Assembly: GCF_021018805.1 (NCBI RefSeq)
Contig: NC_086248.1
Span: 63,559,985 to 63,623,984 of the forward strand
Direction: 5' to 3'
Length of the DNA stretch: 64,000 nt
Source: Prinia subflava
Lineage: Eukaryota > Chordata > Aves > Passeriformes > Cisticolidae
The notes under the pieces: model-generated
Told to the model about the DNA's origin: nothing
The model's database searches: none
Seen by the model: only the letters and a program-made list of their open reading frames with translations
In this document: positions 28,455 to 42,700 of the stretch, one piece after another
How the letters are laid out: each line of letters opens with the position of its first letter
How positions within the stretch are numbered: position 1 is the stretch's first letter
Made by a program: the position numbers and the translations under genes

Positions 28455-28688
28455 CAATACCCCAGTCGTCGTGGTGGCTGCCCTGCCCATGGTCTGCGGC
28501 GGTGGGAGCGGTACTGGGCGGGTGCAGGGACAGTGGCTGGCTGCTCACTGCTCCGCACCAGCTGCCACCCTCGGCACGCACACTGCGGGCCCTGCCGGTA
28601 ACAACCCGGGCATGGCTGCTGCTGAAACTTTATTTCAAGAGCTAATCCCAGATGATTGTTCTCAGAACATGCCTAAGTGTAGGGAGGG
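28455..28688 (+). other. Exon-like segment between strong splice signals (unknown transcript)
   Basis: A pyrimidine-rich tract ending in TCTCCACAG (to 28454) is followed by 234 nt and then the donor GG|GTAAGT at 28689. The segment is richer in GC and CpG than its surroundings. One frame (codons starting at 28456) is open throughout and encodes a Gly/Ala-rich peptide with no family I recognise. It could be an exon of a long non-coding RNA or of an unannotated gene on the plus strand, or chance. Confidence 0.25.
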
Positions 28689-28835
28689 GTAAGTGCATTT
28701 TATGGAAAGACATACTCCAGGCTTTAAATCTGTCACAGAATAGCTTATAGGTCTGTGTGAACTTTTAGGGTTTTTTCCCCCCAGACTCAGAGGAGATGCT
28801 GACTAATACAGTCAGATAATGCCAGATAGTGAATG

Positions 28836-29150
28836 AGGAGAGGAGAGGAGAGGAGAGGAGAGGAGAGGAGAGGAGAGGAGAGGAGAGGAGAGGAGAGGAG
28901 AGGAGAGGAGAGGAGAGGAGAGGAGAGGAGAGGAGAGGAGAGGAGAGGAGAGGAGAGGAGAGGAGAGGAGAGGAGAGGAGAGGAGAGGAGAGGAGAGGAG
29001 AGGAGAGGAGAGGAGAGGAGAGGAGAGGAGAGGAGAGGAGAGGAGAGGAGAGGAGAGGAGAGGAGAGGAGAGGAGAGGAGAGGAGAGGAGAGGAGAGGAG
29101 AGGAGAGGAGAGGAGAGGAGAGGAGAGGAGAGGAGAGGAGAGGAGAGGAG
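28836..29150. repeat. (AGGAG)63 pentanucleotide satellite, perfect
   Basis: 315 bp consist of 63 uninterrupted copies of AGGAG on the plus strand (CTCCT on the minus), with no variant unit by eye. All purines lie on one strand, so the tract has mirror symmetry and could form triplex (H-DNA). Apparent ORFs on both strands, repeating Leu-Ser-Ser-Pro or Arg-Gly-Glu-Glu units, are translations of the repeat and not genes. Copy number is likely polymorphic. Confidence 0.99.
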
Positions 29151-29159
29151 GAATTCATA

Positions 29160-32100
29160 ATGAACTGATGGCATAGGAAAGAAGAGAAAATTTGCATACT
29201 AAATGTCATGAGGCCTCTGAAGCCAGGACTGTGGATCCAAGTACAGTCATCCAGTAATTTGCTTTCAGAAGCATGAAATCCACCACTTCCTATTTAAAAA
29301 GAAAACATGACTCTCTGGGTTTTCAGGGAAATTCTGGTTCTGGTTTCAAGTTCTACTGTTCACCAAAACATTAACTATGATTTTTAAAAATGGCTTTGAA
29401 CAAGATGTGTTGTAGCAGAGGAAGAGATATGATTTGCAGCTGTATGGAAACAATGTAAAAAAAGAGAGATATTAAACTCAGAAAATATTTTCTTAGCCTT
29501 GATGATGTGATTCACATATCTCTTCCAAGTAATTGTCTTTAAATAATAACTTCCAACTAATTGCTTTACTTTCAAACTTTCTTCTTTATAATTAGAGACA
29601 AAACCTAGTCATAGCTATGTCTGTAACATTTTCCTTAAATCGATTGGATTTTCCTCCCCCATGTTCTCAGTTCAGTCTGTTATCAGTCAAAATTCCACGT
29701 CGAAGAATGTACTTTCTGCCTCTGAGATTGCTGCTCACTTCCTTACAGATGAGAGAAGGAATTTGCCAGTGCTTTGACCTTTCTCTTTCTACCAATCCAA
29801 CTTGAATCAGTAGATGCCAAAGGCAGCTTAGTTATTTCATATTTTCCCAGTTTTTATGCCAGTAGGGCATCATTCTTTGTATAGACTCAGGTCTGAAGAA
29901 TGGTACATTTTGTTCTTTTATGGGCCAACAGAACAAGACAAATGGGATGCTGTACACACAGAACTAAAATTCCTGAATAAATGAAAGTGCAAGCTTTGAG
30001 AGAGGTCGTTCAGAAATAGCTTCAATTCCAATAGACTCTGTATTAGTGACTCAAAATTGTGTACATAGCAAATCAGACCATCAGTTCATGCTGAGGGATG
30101 ATACAAGGATGGGCACTGCTGGGTATTTTTTGTGAATTATTGACTTTCCTTAGAGGAGATCTGCCTTCTCTTCCCAGCCATTCCATTCATTTACAGTATG
30201 ATGCTGAGCAAATCAACCTCTCTAGTTTAAAATCTCACATTCCTTAGGATAAAGGCCATGATATGGATGTTCTTTGTAAAATTTCTTTAAATTCATGGCT
30301 AAAATCAAGGCTTACACTGAAAAATCAATGGCATTGTGCATTTACAGAGGAACTTATCAGTATGCTATCCTGAAATTACACAAAAACGTATACAGTAATC
30401 CAGGAGTGTTCTAGTTAGATGAAGCTGTCTGAAAAGGCCATATTCTTAGCTCAAAGACAATTTATTTTTCCTCTCCTTTTCATTTTCAGCTTTGGCACAA
30501 ATTATATCAAACTCAGAAATCATTAGTATTTCCCGCACATGGCAAGTTCCAGGGGGAAAAAATAATCAGAATTAACAAGGAAGGATGTCTTCCAAGAGAA
30601 ACTACATTCCCCAGTGAATCCTGAATTACAGACAATGGGTGCCTCAGGCAGGGGGTAAGGAGGAAAAGAAAATTAGTTTTGCAGGATGCCTGAAGAGAAC
30701 CAAGCAAAACTTGTATATTTAAATTAGTATTTATCTTCTTTTTGTGTTTTAACCTCAGTGCCTACCCAAAATTCAAGGTTCTGTAGTAATTTTCTTGTAA
30801 GAAGAGTAATGATAAGAAAAGCAGGTGTTTTTGACACAGCTCCACTTGTTTACAAATAAAGCACAAAACCTTACTTCCTTGAACAAGGCAAAACCAGCAA
30901 GTTGGAGACAGCTTCTCAGAAGGGGGTCTGGCAGGGCCACCTGCCAGCACTCGGAACAGCAAGATCCCAGGAGATTTCCCAGCACCATCTTCCCTGTGCT
31001 TATTCACACCAGAGCTTATGTTTGGCTTGACCTCCTCCCTCTTGTGTCCCCCTGGGCTGCTTGCATGGAGACACAGTCCAGGCAGTGGGTGTTGCAAACT
31101 GAGGCCTCTCTCAAAGCTCCCACTGCTGGGCACAGCATTAAACTAAAAGAGGCCACTGCAGATAATTTCAGTGAAAAGTTGAAAAAAAGCTTGCATGGCA
31201 ACCTGAAAACTCAAAAAGGAGAAGATAAGAGAACGCCCAATGCACTTGCTTTGCCACAGAAACATACCCTTAGTGTATGTTACCCTTAGAGAGTATTCGT
31301 CATTCTGGGCCTGGTTGCTGGTTAAACATCTGAGGTTTGTGATTTTCAGGAGCAGACTTCATTAGGTAACAATTCAGTGTCCTTCTGTCACAAAAAGCTT
31401 TTGGGATGACTAAGCCAGGATGAGGATGGGTAAAAGTCATAAATAACACAAAGGTGGTACACAAATGCATGCCATCAGCATCTCCACTTGGCACAGCCAT
31501 TGCCATTCCTGTCACAGGCTGAAAGGTCTCTCTTTCTGTAAGAAGTCTTTTTCAACTTCCAAAAGAAAAGTGTGTTGGATATCACAGAGTTTCACACCAG
31601 GGAACATGCATAAACTCACTGTAAATTATAATAATGAAATTGTAATATATCTGTAATCTACAGTAGAAAAAATCTGCTACCAACCAGGAAGAAGAAACTA
31701 GGAAAAAAAAATGGAGATATCTTTTTCGTTCTCTAATTTGTCATCATTCCCTGATATCTCTGAGTAAGACTGGGGGCTCTAGAGCAGATCATTTAGCCTC
31801 CTTCTATCTTTTCTGTAATACAGACCTCTGCATTACAGATGGGAAAAGCTGGTATTGAAACCACAAGTTCTAGCAATCCTAGTGAATCCATATGAAATTT
31901 ATGGAGTATAGCTCCAGGCACATTATGAAAAGGGTGGAAAGTGTGAAGGTGATATTTAGTCTTTGTAAACACTGACAAGAGATGAAGAGTCTTGGAAGAG
32001 CTGAGGATTTTTTTTTCCTAAATTCCTTTATCTCTAATCTGAAAGAGTAGATCTCTCAGATATTGAGTTTAAATTTAGATTGCAGTGTTGTTTACTACTC

Positions 32101-35100
32101 TGTTACGGAAGTGAGATAGATATAATGTCCAGACCTGTAAATCCTTTGCAGTGAAGCAGGGAAGAATAATGAAGTCACAGAATGAACACCAGTTAATGGA
32201 AGCGTATGGATGAATGGCCTGTGGGGTGTTCCCACTGACTGCTGTGCTGATTTATATTGTTGTCATCACAAACTTCTTGTACCATTTCTCATTGTACTCA
32301 GAGAATATTGTTACAATTAGATTGAAATTTGTCTTCATGGGAGGTATTGCCCTGACAGAAGGATGAGGATGATGTTCCTGGGCAATCTGTAATACAGTTG
32401 ACCCCTTAAGACTGCCAGATGACATCCACTGGATCTTTACCCCCATGCATAGGGCCAGCCCAGAAGTTGGGGAATGGTTAACCACGGGATTTCAAAACAC
32501 TCATACCTGCACTAAACCTTCAGATAAAAGGCAAACAACCACCTTTGTGTGGAACCAAGGAAGGGAAAATCCAGGCACCTCCCTCCATGGCTGAGGAGGA
32601 GTTGGAAGCAGCCTTTCCCGCTGAGGTTCATGCTCATGCTACTGGGGGGGTGGTGTGTGCACACATTGCAATTACACACACTCTGTACATCAGACTGCAA
32701 AAACCAGGACAAATTAATCATCATTTCACCTTGCCAAGTGAGTAAATACGAAAATATTCATCTTACATACAGGGAAAATGAGTCATCAAGCTGTCACAGA
32801 ACGAGCTGGGGCCAGTGCCAGGACCAGGAAACAGCTATCCAAGTTCTCCAGTGAGCTAGCTCTCATCCTGCTCCCCTCAGGCAAAACAAGTGATCTCCAT
32901 CTGAGTTAAAGTCAAGCTTTCTGCTCTGGAATGGAGAAAGGTGGGTAGCCCACCTGGCATGATATCCCTTGGACCCTCTCTGTGAGGAGCACATGGCACT
33001 TCCTAACTTTTGGATACTTGTATTCTTTGTCCAGAGGAAATGAGGAGCCCCATGCAGTAGTTCTAGGGCATTCTGATTGCTTCTGTAGTGGCAAAATAAC
33101 TGGCACAAAAAATAACAGTGACAAGCTTTGAAGACCAGCTAATGTTTCATTTCCATCTAATTTTCAAAATTTCCTGTGTGTACATCCAAAACACAAATGA
33201 AGATTAAAAGCTTCCCGTTAAAAAAATAAAACCAACAGCCTGGACTTTTCTTAATCTCAAAGACATCACGGTGAGATCTTCACAGATCCCATAGCTGACT
33301 ATTTTCCAAAGGCAGGCCAACACAGGCTTCTTGCTCCTGGTTTTATACCTCAGTTCATCCTACAGACTCTCTGCTTGTAGGACGATGAGATTGCCTGTCT
33401 TGATATACACATGCAGGTATGGTTCAATATGCAGACTTTTCTTCTCCCTGCAGGACAAAGAAAGACAATAGAATAAATAAATAAATATTTTTTAAAACCT
33501 TCAAACTTAGCAGAGAAAATAAGATGCTTGGACAAACCTAGTGCTCTGGGAGAACTGACATTTGATTTTTCCTACTAACACATCAGTAATTCTCTGTGCT
33601 ACAGAAGAACTATGTGGTTCAGCTTGTTTACTCTCAGGGTTGTTGCTGAAATCCCCTAGCCACATACTCAGGAAGAAATCCTTTTATCAAGAAGCTTTGC
33701 ACTTTGCACCACAAGTATTGTATGTGGCTGATACAGCCCTTCATTATTGCCTAGAGTGGGACTGACCGTAGTCATGTGGCAGCCATGTGCTGGCAACTGA
33801 ATTTAGCTCCAGTCTGATGAGATAAGGCAAACACACAGATTTGGGCACTTCCATTCAGGAGGACTAATAGCAAGAGCTTACACAAAAAAGTATGGTAGAG
33901 CAAAAGGAATATAAGGAAAAGAAAAGAATTTGAACCAACTGGAGGATTCCATCTCCAAGACAGAACCGGCATGAGTGAAGGTTGTACTTATGGGCACAAG
34001 GATAGAGGGGACAGATTTTATGTGTGCTCAGAGCTGGTTAGGGAAGGCAATAAAGCTCAGACCTTTCCTTTCCAGTATGTAAAAAGATAATTTGTTCTGA
34101 TTAAAAAAAAAAAAAAACAAAAAAACCACAGGAGAATTGCCACAGTGGACTGTTGGACTGTTCTTACTCCACCTGTGCAAATACTTTTGTATCCACTGGC
34201 AACAAATCTGAAAGGTCCATCTGCTTCTAGCCAACACATCAACACCCACTGATCCCACCTCACATGCACTTATTCTGTGTCCCCTCATTTTACCAGATCA
34301 GAGAAAGGGAGGAGGAGGAAGAAATCCAGTGGATTTACTCTAATCCTTGAACGCAGTTTTGGATCCGCTTTGTATGGTCGCAGAGCCACCTCCTTGTCTA
34401 TATAAACAATATCCCCTGCTGAACAGGAGATTCTCTACAGCCCATGGAGAAGAAAAAGGAGAGAAGAAAGGGTAGTAAGAAACAGCTTAGGGAAATATAA
34501 TAGTGTCAGAGTTTGCATTTTATGCCAAAAAAATCCCACTAGTTTTCTCGGCTTTTTTTATGAGAACTTGCTGAAATTGAGAGGCAGAGTGTAATTTTAC
34601 AGACTCTGACACATTTAGCTGGCTAGCAGAACAAAAAAGCTGAGGAAATACCTTTCACGTTCAAAGGTACAAAATAATACATCTTTTGGTTAGTATCAGC
34701 CTGGTTTTCTACATGCCTAGGATTTAAATGTAAATCTCTGCCAAGCATAAGGAGTTTTTAAGAGTGTTAATCACCTAACCCTTTTTATAGTGTGTGAAGT
34801 GATTTGAAATCATTGGGGAACATTAATACTTTGTGCAGAGAGTTCCAGGATAGAAGACTACAGTTTGCAGCACTGCTAAGACATATAAATCACTTCAGCT
34901 GCGGTGGAATGTGATGATTTGAAGCCATTGCATTTGGAAATGGAAAAAAGACATGATCTTGAAAGATTCCAACCACTTTGAATATACTGAGCTCAGTCTT
35001 ACAGCTCTGATTGAGACATTCAATAAAGATCAAAGCACAAGCTGCAAAATCAAGTACTTTCTTCTGGAAAACTTCTAATAAAACTTATCCTTTCTGGCTC

Positions 35101-38100
35101 AGCATATGTTTAGAAATACTGGGTTTAATCATACAGCAGTTTGCACTTAGGGTAATCACCTGCTGTTGTGCAAACAGAGCTCAAACACCTTTTCTGATCT
35201 AGTAATATTGTACATCATTTTGCCATCTGTGTGAAGTGCAAAGCCGCAATGAGGAGGAATGCTTTGTTCTGCAAGGGGAAAGAAGCCGGAGAGACAACAT
35301 TCTTGCTTCCACGAGACTGCCCTGCTGTAATTAGCAGGATAAAAAAAGATGGAAAGATAAAGGACACTTACAAAGTTGTGCAAGTTACATAAAATGGAAG
35401 TGGAAAAAAGTGGGAGCACAGCAGCCTCATTCCTATAAGCAACATCAGCCAGAATGTAGGAGAACTATCATCTTTACCATCTCCTCCTCTAACCTTGCTC
35501 ATAGGCAGTCTTGAGGACTAGAGGAAAAACACATTTTGCATCCAGTTTACATATTATTTGTACAAGTCTTGCACTGTCTGAGATCTTGTATTGTGCTAAT
35601 AGGAAATGCTAAGAAAGGAAATCTCTAAAAAAGGATTTAGGAACAAGCAGCTGTCTATTGGTGATGCTCAGTAAGATGTCATTAGTGACACGGGATCAGA
35701 CAGGGTGTGTTTAAAGATTACACTTGCTTCTAAAAGCTATTGTGTATCCACAGAATAAAAAGGAAAAAACCACATTTCTAAGTTTACCAAATTTTAAGTA
35801 CACTAAAATCATTCTTCTGAAGAAGTTTCCCTGCCTTTTGCCATGACTTAATGTAACGGTAAGAATGACATGAGAGAGCAAACTGAACTTGTATGTTCAG
35901 ATTGTGAGTAGTTACATACTTAGCTTGGTTAGTTTTTTGCTATTGCAAAAGATATCTGACCTTTTCTAGAGGAGCTCAGATGCTGCCTCTGCCTCGTAGC
36001 AGACCTTTGCAAGTCTGGAGCAAGGAGTGGTGCCATGGGCACTGCCTTGCCTCCCATGGAGCTCCATTGAAGCTTGCATGACAAGCATTTTTCAGGTTGC
36101 TACAGTCCTTTGGCCATCTGCATTTTTCCCACCAACATCCTGCCAAAATGATGGAACACAAGCCTTTGTGAAGGGATGGAACAGAGTGTGCCACCAACAG
36201 CTCATGCAGAGATCCAGAGTGAGACCCTGCTTTCCATCTTCCTTGAGAAGGATTTGTATGTAGAAATACTTATCAACATGGAGATAATGCTTATCAATGT
36301 ATGTACAGGTTCATGATACAGCACTTACATGATATGCTTTAGAATGAGGTTAAGCACTCCAGAATTACAAAAGGCATCTTCCATAGAGCCTTAATTTGGG
36401 TCCTAGTGTATGTACAATGGAAGATAACCCATAATTAAATGTTTTTTTTTTTCCCTACAGGGATCTTGTCATGTAGGGAGAACAGTGATAAGACAAAGAA
36501 GCAAGATTGGGAATTAATGAGGCTCCTTGCCTGACTTCTTCCTTCATGTAGGCAATGAACTTTCTGCAAAAAATAAAGGCAGGAGACTAAAGGAGAGAGC
36601 ATGTCTTTTGAAATAAAGCAAGTGAATATTACAAAATGAAACCCTGCAAATGCTGCACGCTTCCTCTCTGACTGTAACCATAGCTCCCTCAGTCTGGTCC
36701 ATGGTGGTGAATTGACCATTTAGACACAACAGGGTGGGGAAGAAGTGTCTGGATCAGCATAAAATGGGACAACATTAGAATACCTGGCAGATCTGGAAAT
36801 CAGAAAAGACAAAAATTTTGAAAGAGGAAGGCCTAGAAACAGAACATGACACCAAGTAGGATTAGATACGTTTTAATATCCTAACTCTATGTGATACCAT
36901 GTAGTTCTTATATTATAGAAAATGTGTATTTGGCAAAATTCCCATTAGGACGATTTTTAAAGTCCACTCCAACACATGAAACACTCAAGCTCTCATAAAG
37001 ACTAGTTACTCTACTTGAAAACATCAGAATATACTTCCTCAATTTTTCTTCCCGTTTTCTCTGGTACATTAAATGACTTCATTTCAGAAGTGAGACAAGG
37101 AGGAGTGTTAGAAGGAATCAGCTAAAATTCATGTGTGTAGTGATCCTGACCAGGAGGCCGCTGTGCATCAAGGACTCAATTACCCTCCACAGCAAACCTG
37201 AGCAGTCCCAGGCCTGTGCTGTGCCACACTGCACATCCAGCATGGCCTTCAGCCTCAGCAGTGCTGCACAGATTAACTCCTTGACCATGGGACAAACTTG
37301 GCCACCTCATTATTCAGAAAGGAGCCTGTGGGCAGCTCCCCCTTGGTACCAGCAATTACACCATCCCCTTTGGCCTTGGCCTCATCTGAAAGTGCAATGA
37401 GAAGCTCTCATGAAAACATCCTTCAGGAAAACAGTTGGGATTTTTATAAGGCAATTATTTACTAGCTAAAAGAACCATAAAGGAAGAACCTTTCCTTTGA
37501 AAGTTCTCCCCTGAAAAAATACACATGAAGTCTGTCTGATGCTGTAGGGACATAAGAATTACTTACTATGTTTCTCTCCTTATTCTCTTATTAAAAAGGC
37601 TATTTTATTAATCTACTTGTTGTCAGCCACTCTTTCTGAAATCCAGAAAGAGCCCTGAACTGTATTTCTCTTCATCTCTCTCTCTCACCTTACCACCAAC
37701 CCAGTGCAAAACAATGTCTAACATGGATTTTTAAAAAGCTTTTTGTTGTAATAGTGGAAAAAAAGTCTGACGAGAAAAATATTTGGGAAGCAACTAAATA
37801 ACAGTCTGGATGATACTGTCATTTGAACCACTACATCAGTAAAGCAGATGTTACAGTGAGGACTGAAGGCTTTGTGGTATGTAATTGGACAAATTCAAAG
37901 GAACAATACTTACTCTGGAGATTTTCCACCAAAAAGCCCTGGTGCTACCAGGAAAGCCATAGGGATCTGTGATCAGATGCTTAATGAGAACACATTCTGG
38001 GATTTATAGGCTAAGAATTCAAAAGGTTGTTTCATCTACCCATTATGCAAAGATGGAGATGTTTTGTAGTATGACAGGTATGGTTATGTTCCTTGGGCAT

Positions 38101-39600
38101 ACCCTAGAGATACGAACTAAAACAAAAGAGAATAGATACCTTTCAAATGGACTGCTGGTGTTACAGAGGCACAAAGTCACACTTTACCTTCTCCAACAAG
38201 GGCAGAGATAGTCAGCCTATTGGATAGTCACCCCAAAAGGGACATCTCAGGGGTGGGAGGTGGAGGCATCATGCCCACCCCCCAGACTGTGGACCTCCAG
38301 GTGAGGAGGAGCTACATAGCTGTATCCATGGTAGAGATAACAGTGTCTCTAGAGCAGAGCCTCTTCTCATAACCATGGGCAAGACTGGGCAGAGTACCCA
38401 GTGGAACCTCAGGTTTTCTCCGAAGTTTCATCTCAGGTTTCTGCCCTAGGCTTGCCACCTTCCAGCAACCAAGTGACCAGATCACCCAGCAGCCTTCACA
38501 GCTCTACCACCCCAGTGAATCCTTAAACCTGAAACATATCTCATGCCAGGTATATTTTTTTAAACAGTAATAGTAATGGGTTAAGCTGGGTATATGAACC
38601 ATTTGCATGAGACAGATGTGTCTAGAGTATGATTTTTTGTCCAAGCTGTGGCCTTGGTAACATCTGGTTTAATGTTATGCTAGCCCCAACTACTGTGGTT
38701 GTGAAGCCACAGGACCATGCATGAGTGGCTCACACACTACCTGTGCTGAGGATGGGAATGTGCACAGACAGCGAGTGCAGTAATAAAACTCATGATTTTC
38801 ACACCGATTGCTTCTTTGCTTCTATAGCCACAGCCTAATACATGGCTTGATCTCATGTGAACTGCCCCAATGACTCCTAGATGTTTGCAAAAATAAAGAT
38901 TCTATAAAATGCAGAATAAAATACAGAAGCATTCTTAGAAATTTGATGCAAAATAAATGTATTTCTTTTGTGGCCTCACCTTAGCCATACAATACCCTCA
39001 AGATTTTAGATTTAATGAAAAACATTACTCTTCTACTGCAGACAGCAGCTTGGAAATATGATCAGAGAAGTAAAGAAGGCAAAGAAAAAACACCTCAAGC
39101 ATTCTTTAAAAAAGAACTTTCCAAAATCTAATTTTTGCATCAGCCTCTTGATATTCTTGCAGTCTGACTCATAAAATGCTGAGTGTGTGTGGGAGAGGCA
39201 GAGGGGGAGTGAAGGGATGGTGCTGCCATCTAAAAAATAATTATAAATGGATAAAATGCCAACTGTCTGCATTTGACCCTCAAAACATCATCAACTGGCC
39301 AAGATTATTGCCATTTTCTGTAACTAACAATGCAAAGATGATTTGTTTTGTTTCTTAAATTTAAAGGAGACTGTCATGAGACTCGACAGCAACAAATGCA
39401 ACTTGCAAGGAACAGCTTAAGTCAGGAGTTTTCTAGACAGCTTTAGTGATGTTTCTTTTTTGGTTCAAAACATAGCAATTTAAAATAAGTGCTTGCATGA
39501 TCACGAGTAGTCTGGATTACCATAAAGCAAAAATTCACAGTATCATTTAGTTTATACCGTTTACTCCCTCTTGCTTCTGCTGACGTGAACTGGTTTTGTT
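29160..39600. other. Intergenic region between ABRACL and HECA, central part
   Basis: About 10 kb of AT-leaning DNA without a recognisable gene. Only short simple repeats are seen, including an A-run at about 34105-34126 and a CT run at about 37676-37688. Open frames are short, overlap on both strands and carry no domain. A slightly GC-richer stretch at 37130-37400 has no splice signals that convince me. Confidence 0.65.
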
Positions 39601-39613
39601 TTCTTTTCTGCAG

Positions 39614-39740
39614 AAGGGTTTCACCCCTGGCTGTCACCCACCACCACATCCTGCTGGCGCACGGGCTGCAGACCGCAGAGAGCAAGGTTTGACTTCTACA
39701 TCCAAACGCAAACCCCGCTGTCTTTGGCAGCCTTCAAAAG
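39614..39740 (+). other. Second exon-like segment on the plus strand
   Basis: TTTTCTTTTCTGCAG ends at 39613, and 127 nt later AAAAG|GTAAGG begins at 39741. Both match vertebrate splice consensus, and the segment keeps several CpGs in a CpG-poor area. No protein family is recognised. It lies on the same strand as the segment at 28455-28688, so both could belong to one long non-coding transcript, but nothing in the sequence links them directly. Confidence 0.22.
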
Positions 39741-39759
39741 GTAAGGGAAGCATGCTGTA

Positions 39760-42700
39760 CAGGCCTAAACTTAGTAAAGGCAGTGGGACTGTGGTATTGC
39801 CGTGTTTTAACCCTTCATTCTCTGGGCCATGTATTGTTATGCTTCTAAGACGTGGTCAGTAAAGTCAACAAAGCTGTCAAGACCTGTACTAGGGTGCACA
39901 TCTATGAATGGGGATCCAAGCATGACTGGAAGCTCTTCTTCTCACTATGTAAGGTGTCTGAGAGGGAATCAAGCAATGTGTGCTACAAGCTTATGGGTGC
40001 CTCCCAACTTGAAACATTCTATGACTTTATAAACTGCCAAAAGCATTCATGGAGAAGAAAATAATTCTGAGAAGTCCCACTGCATCAGTTCCCTGCTATC
40101 AGGCCGGCTGGCTGGACGTGCCTGAGTGGAACACAGCACAAACATAAGCACACAGAGAGGCCTTGTTTTCCAGACACAAAGGCACAGGTTAGGGAATCCC
40201 TCTCATGGCTCTGAGCAAACCATTCAGCCTCAGTGTTGCTTGACACAGGAGCACAGACCAGCTTCCCAAGGAGCCTGAGGCACAGCTTTTCACACAGCAA
40301 TTTCTCTTTGCCTGCTGACATTTTTTGGCACACCATGTGCCACACAGGGGCCTGGCAGCAACCTGCACCCACCCACTGCTGATGCTCCCACCCCCTTCAG
40401 GTCAGACCCAATTCATCAGGATAAGGAAAGGTGTCTGAGTGGGTGCTTAAGGAGAAAATTACAGACATTCTGTATAAAGTTAAGGACTACTCAGTGACCC
40501 TGCTTCCCAGCACACTTTCTCCGCTGACTTTAGGCATGTGGGTGTGTCAATTCCCTGTGGTCATGTGTCTGAGACAGGCACTTTGGTGTTCAGCGGAGAC
40601 AAGGTGGCAATGCCTCCAGTTATAGGAAGGTTTGCATGATTTTAGGTCCACAGCAAAGTTTTCCAGTGAAATCTTAGGTGTCCATGGATTTGCAGCTATC
40701 AGAGTACCCTGCAGATGTCACATAGTTGAATTTAAACATTCCAATGCCTCTGAAGTTACCTGGAACATAGTTATTTCCATGTTTGTATTTTGACTTCTGT
40801 GTGAACTGCTTCATGGTGCTGAAGTCCTGATGAATGGTGGTCAGTGTCTTCAACTGCTGTTGACTTACTTTTTTTTTCCCTAAGAAAACTGAAAGCAGAT
40901 TCCCAAGAAAATCATACTGTGCTCCAAAATAGAATTTTATAAAGGAAGCTTTTTAGAACATCAGCTGCAGGGATGGACTAAGGCCTCTTGACTAATAAAG
41001 ACTTGGCAGTAATATGTCTTCTACTACCAAAACTTTGAAAAAGACCTAATTCTGCAAGATATAGACTATCAATTTTACTAACATGATCTTCTGTGGCATT
41101 TAGCAGACTTAGCAAAGACCAGGAAATGCAGATCACTATATTCCCATTCAAACGTAATTGTCATTTTACTGAGCGTTTCCCCACTGGGGAAAAAATAGTC
41201 AGGTTTTGAGTACCTGTTGTACCAATAAGTATGCATAGTATACATATACAATTATGTGGTATATACTATTTTCCTCTCTGGAGAAGAGCTTTAAGTATGG
41301 CAAGGTGGCTTAAAAACCCTAAGTGTCACTCAGCTTTCAGTGGTTGTGCAGGAAGAAGTTCCAAAAGGGAACAAGGTCATGGACATAAGGCTGCTATATT
41401 TGTGAAATGCTGTACTGGAAGATGCTCAGGTCTGACTCTAAGCATTTCTCTGAAAGGAGGTTTGATCAGGATCTGATCTGACAAGACTCAGGAGAGCATT
41501 TGTAGGTCGAATGACTCCCTCTCTAGGTTACCAGGCTGATATTTGAGTCACTCAGGTGCTCTGGCAGAGATAAGCATAATCTGCAATGACATCTAGGCTA
41601 CACCAGAAGATAATGCTGCTTCTGGTGTATTATTCAAAATACGTGCCAGCAGACTGGCTTTGGCCGCTTAAATACACACTGCAGTGCATTTGTGGCTAAA
41701 GATGTACTCAGAGCAGCAGAACAAAACTGAATGCCACTCTCAGGAAAACCTTATTAGAATAATTTCACATGAGGCAGTTTATGTAACTCGATGTTAAAAA
41801 CACTGCTTTCTAGAAACACTGTCAAGAACCTATCCTCAAATAACCCATTCATCTTATTTTTAAACCAGAGGTTTCTGGAAATACTGACCAAACAGATTCC
41901 TGGAAATATGTGCACTGGAGCAACTCTTCAACCTGCTCTTGACTTTCTTTAAGAATGCCATTTCAGATCAAAATGCTGAAGGTATCTTGCATTGAAAATC
42001 AAATCACGAGGAGATCTAGACTGGTACAAGTTTTGCTGCTGAGAGAAAAGGCAGGTCATATGAATTTTGCAAAATTTCTGACTTTGCCAGTTTCCAAAAG
42101 AAACACATTGTGCTTTTTTTAAGTCCTTGAAAGCATAATTCCCATCATACAGTTATAAGACAAAGGATTTTCAAGTAATGCTGAACATAATTTATGATGC
42201 AGACTGTCAAACAAACTTTTAGGACTATTTTAATACTAGGTGGAGATGATACAAAGATATCATTAAGGGCTAGTCTTTTGGTATGGAGTCATAAGGCCAG
42301 TCCTGTGACAATCATGGTGTCATCTTAGCAAAAGCACTGCAACTGTTTAAACATACTTAATATTTTGTGCTGCCAGAATAGAGGAGAATCTCTGACTATT
42401 TCTAAAATATCCAACTAATTTAAAATAAGAGCATTAAGTATCAGTGGCAGTATAATAAGTTTTCAGTATGTGAGAACTTCCTGCTTCTCTTCCTCTTGTT
42501 CAAGTTTTTTTGTGTGGCAAAGCTTTACACAGGAATGAATGGCAAAAGTGACACTGCTGTCATCAAGAGAAATCCCTTGGGCCAGAAAGAATACCTCCAG
42601 CAAAGCTTTGGAGGGAACATGAGAAACGAGCGAAACACAACATGTATTTTCAAAATTCATTCCAACATGAGAGGCACATAAAAGACAGTGTTGCATATAT

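Noticed and set aside
28787..29209. Long Leu-Ser-Ser-Pro and Arg-Gly-Glu-Glu repeat frames
   Set aside because: They are translations of the AGGAG microsatellite, which is open in most frames because its unit contains no stop; there is no gene evidence.
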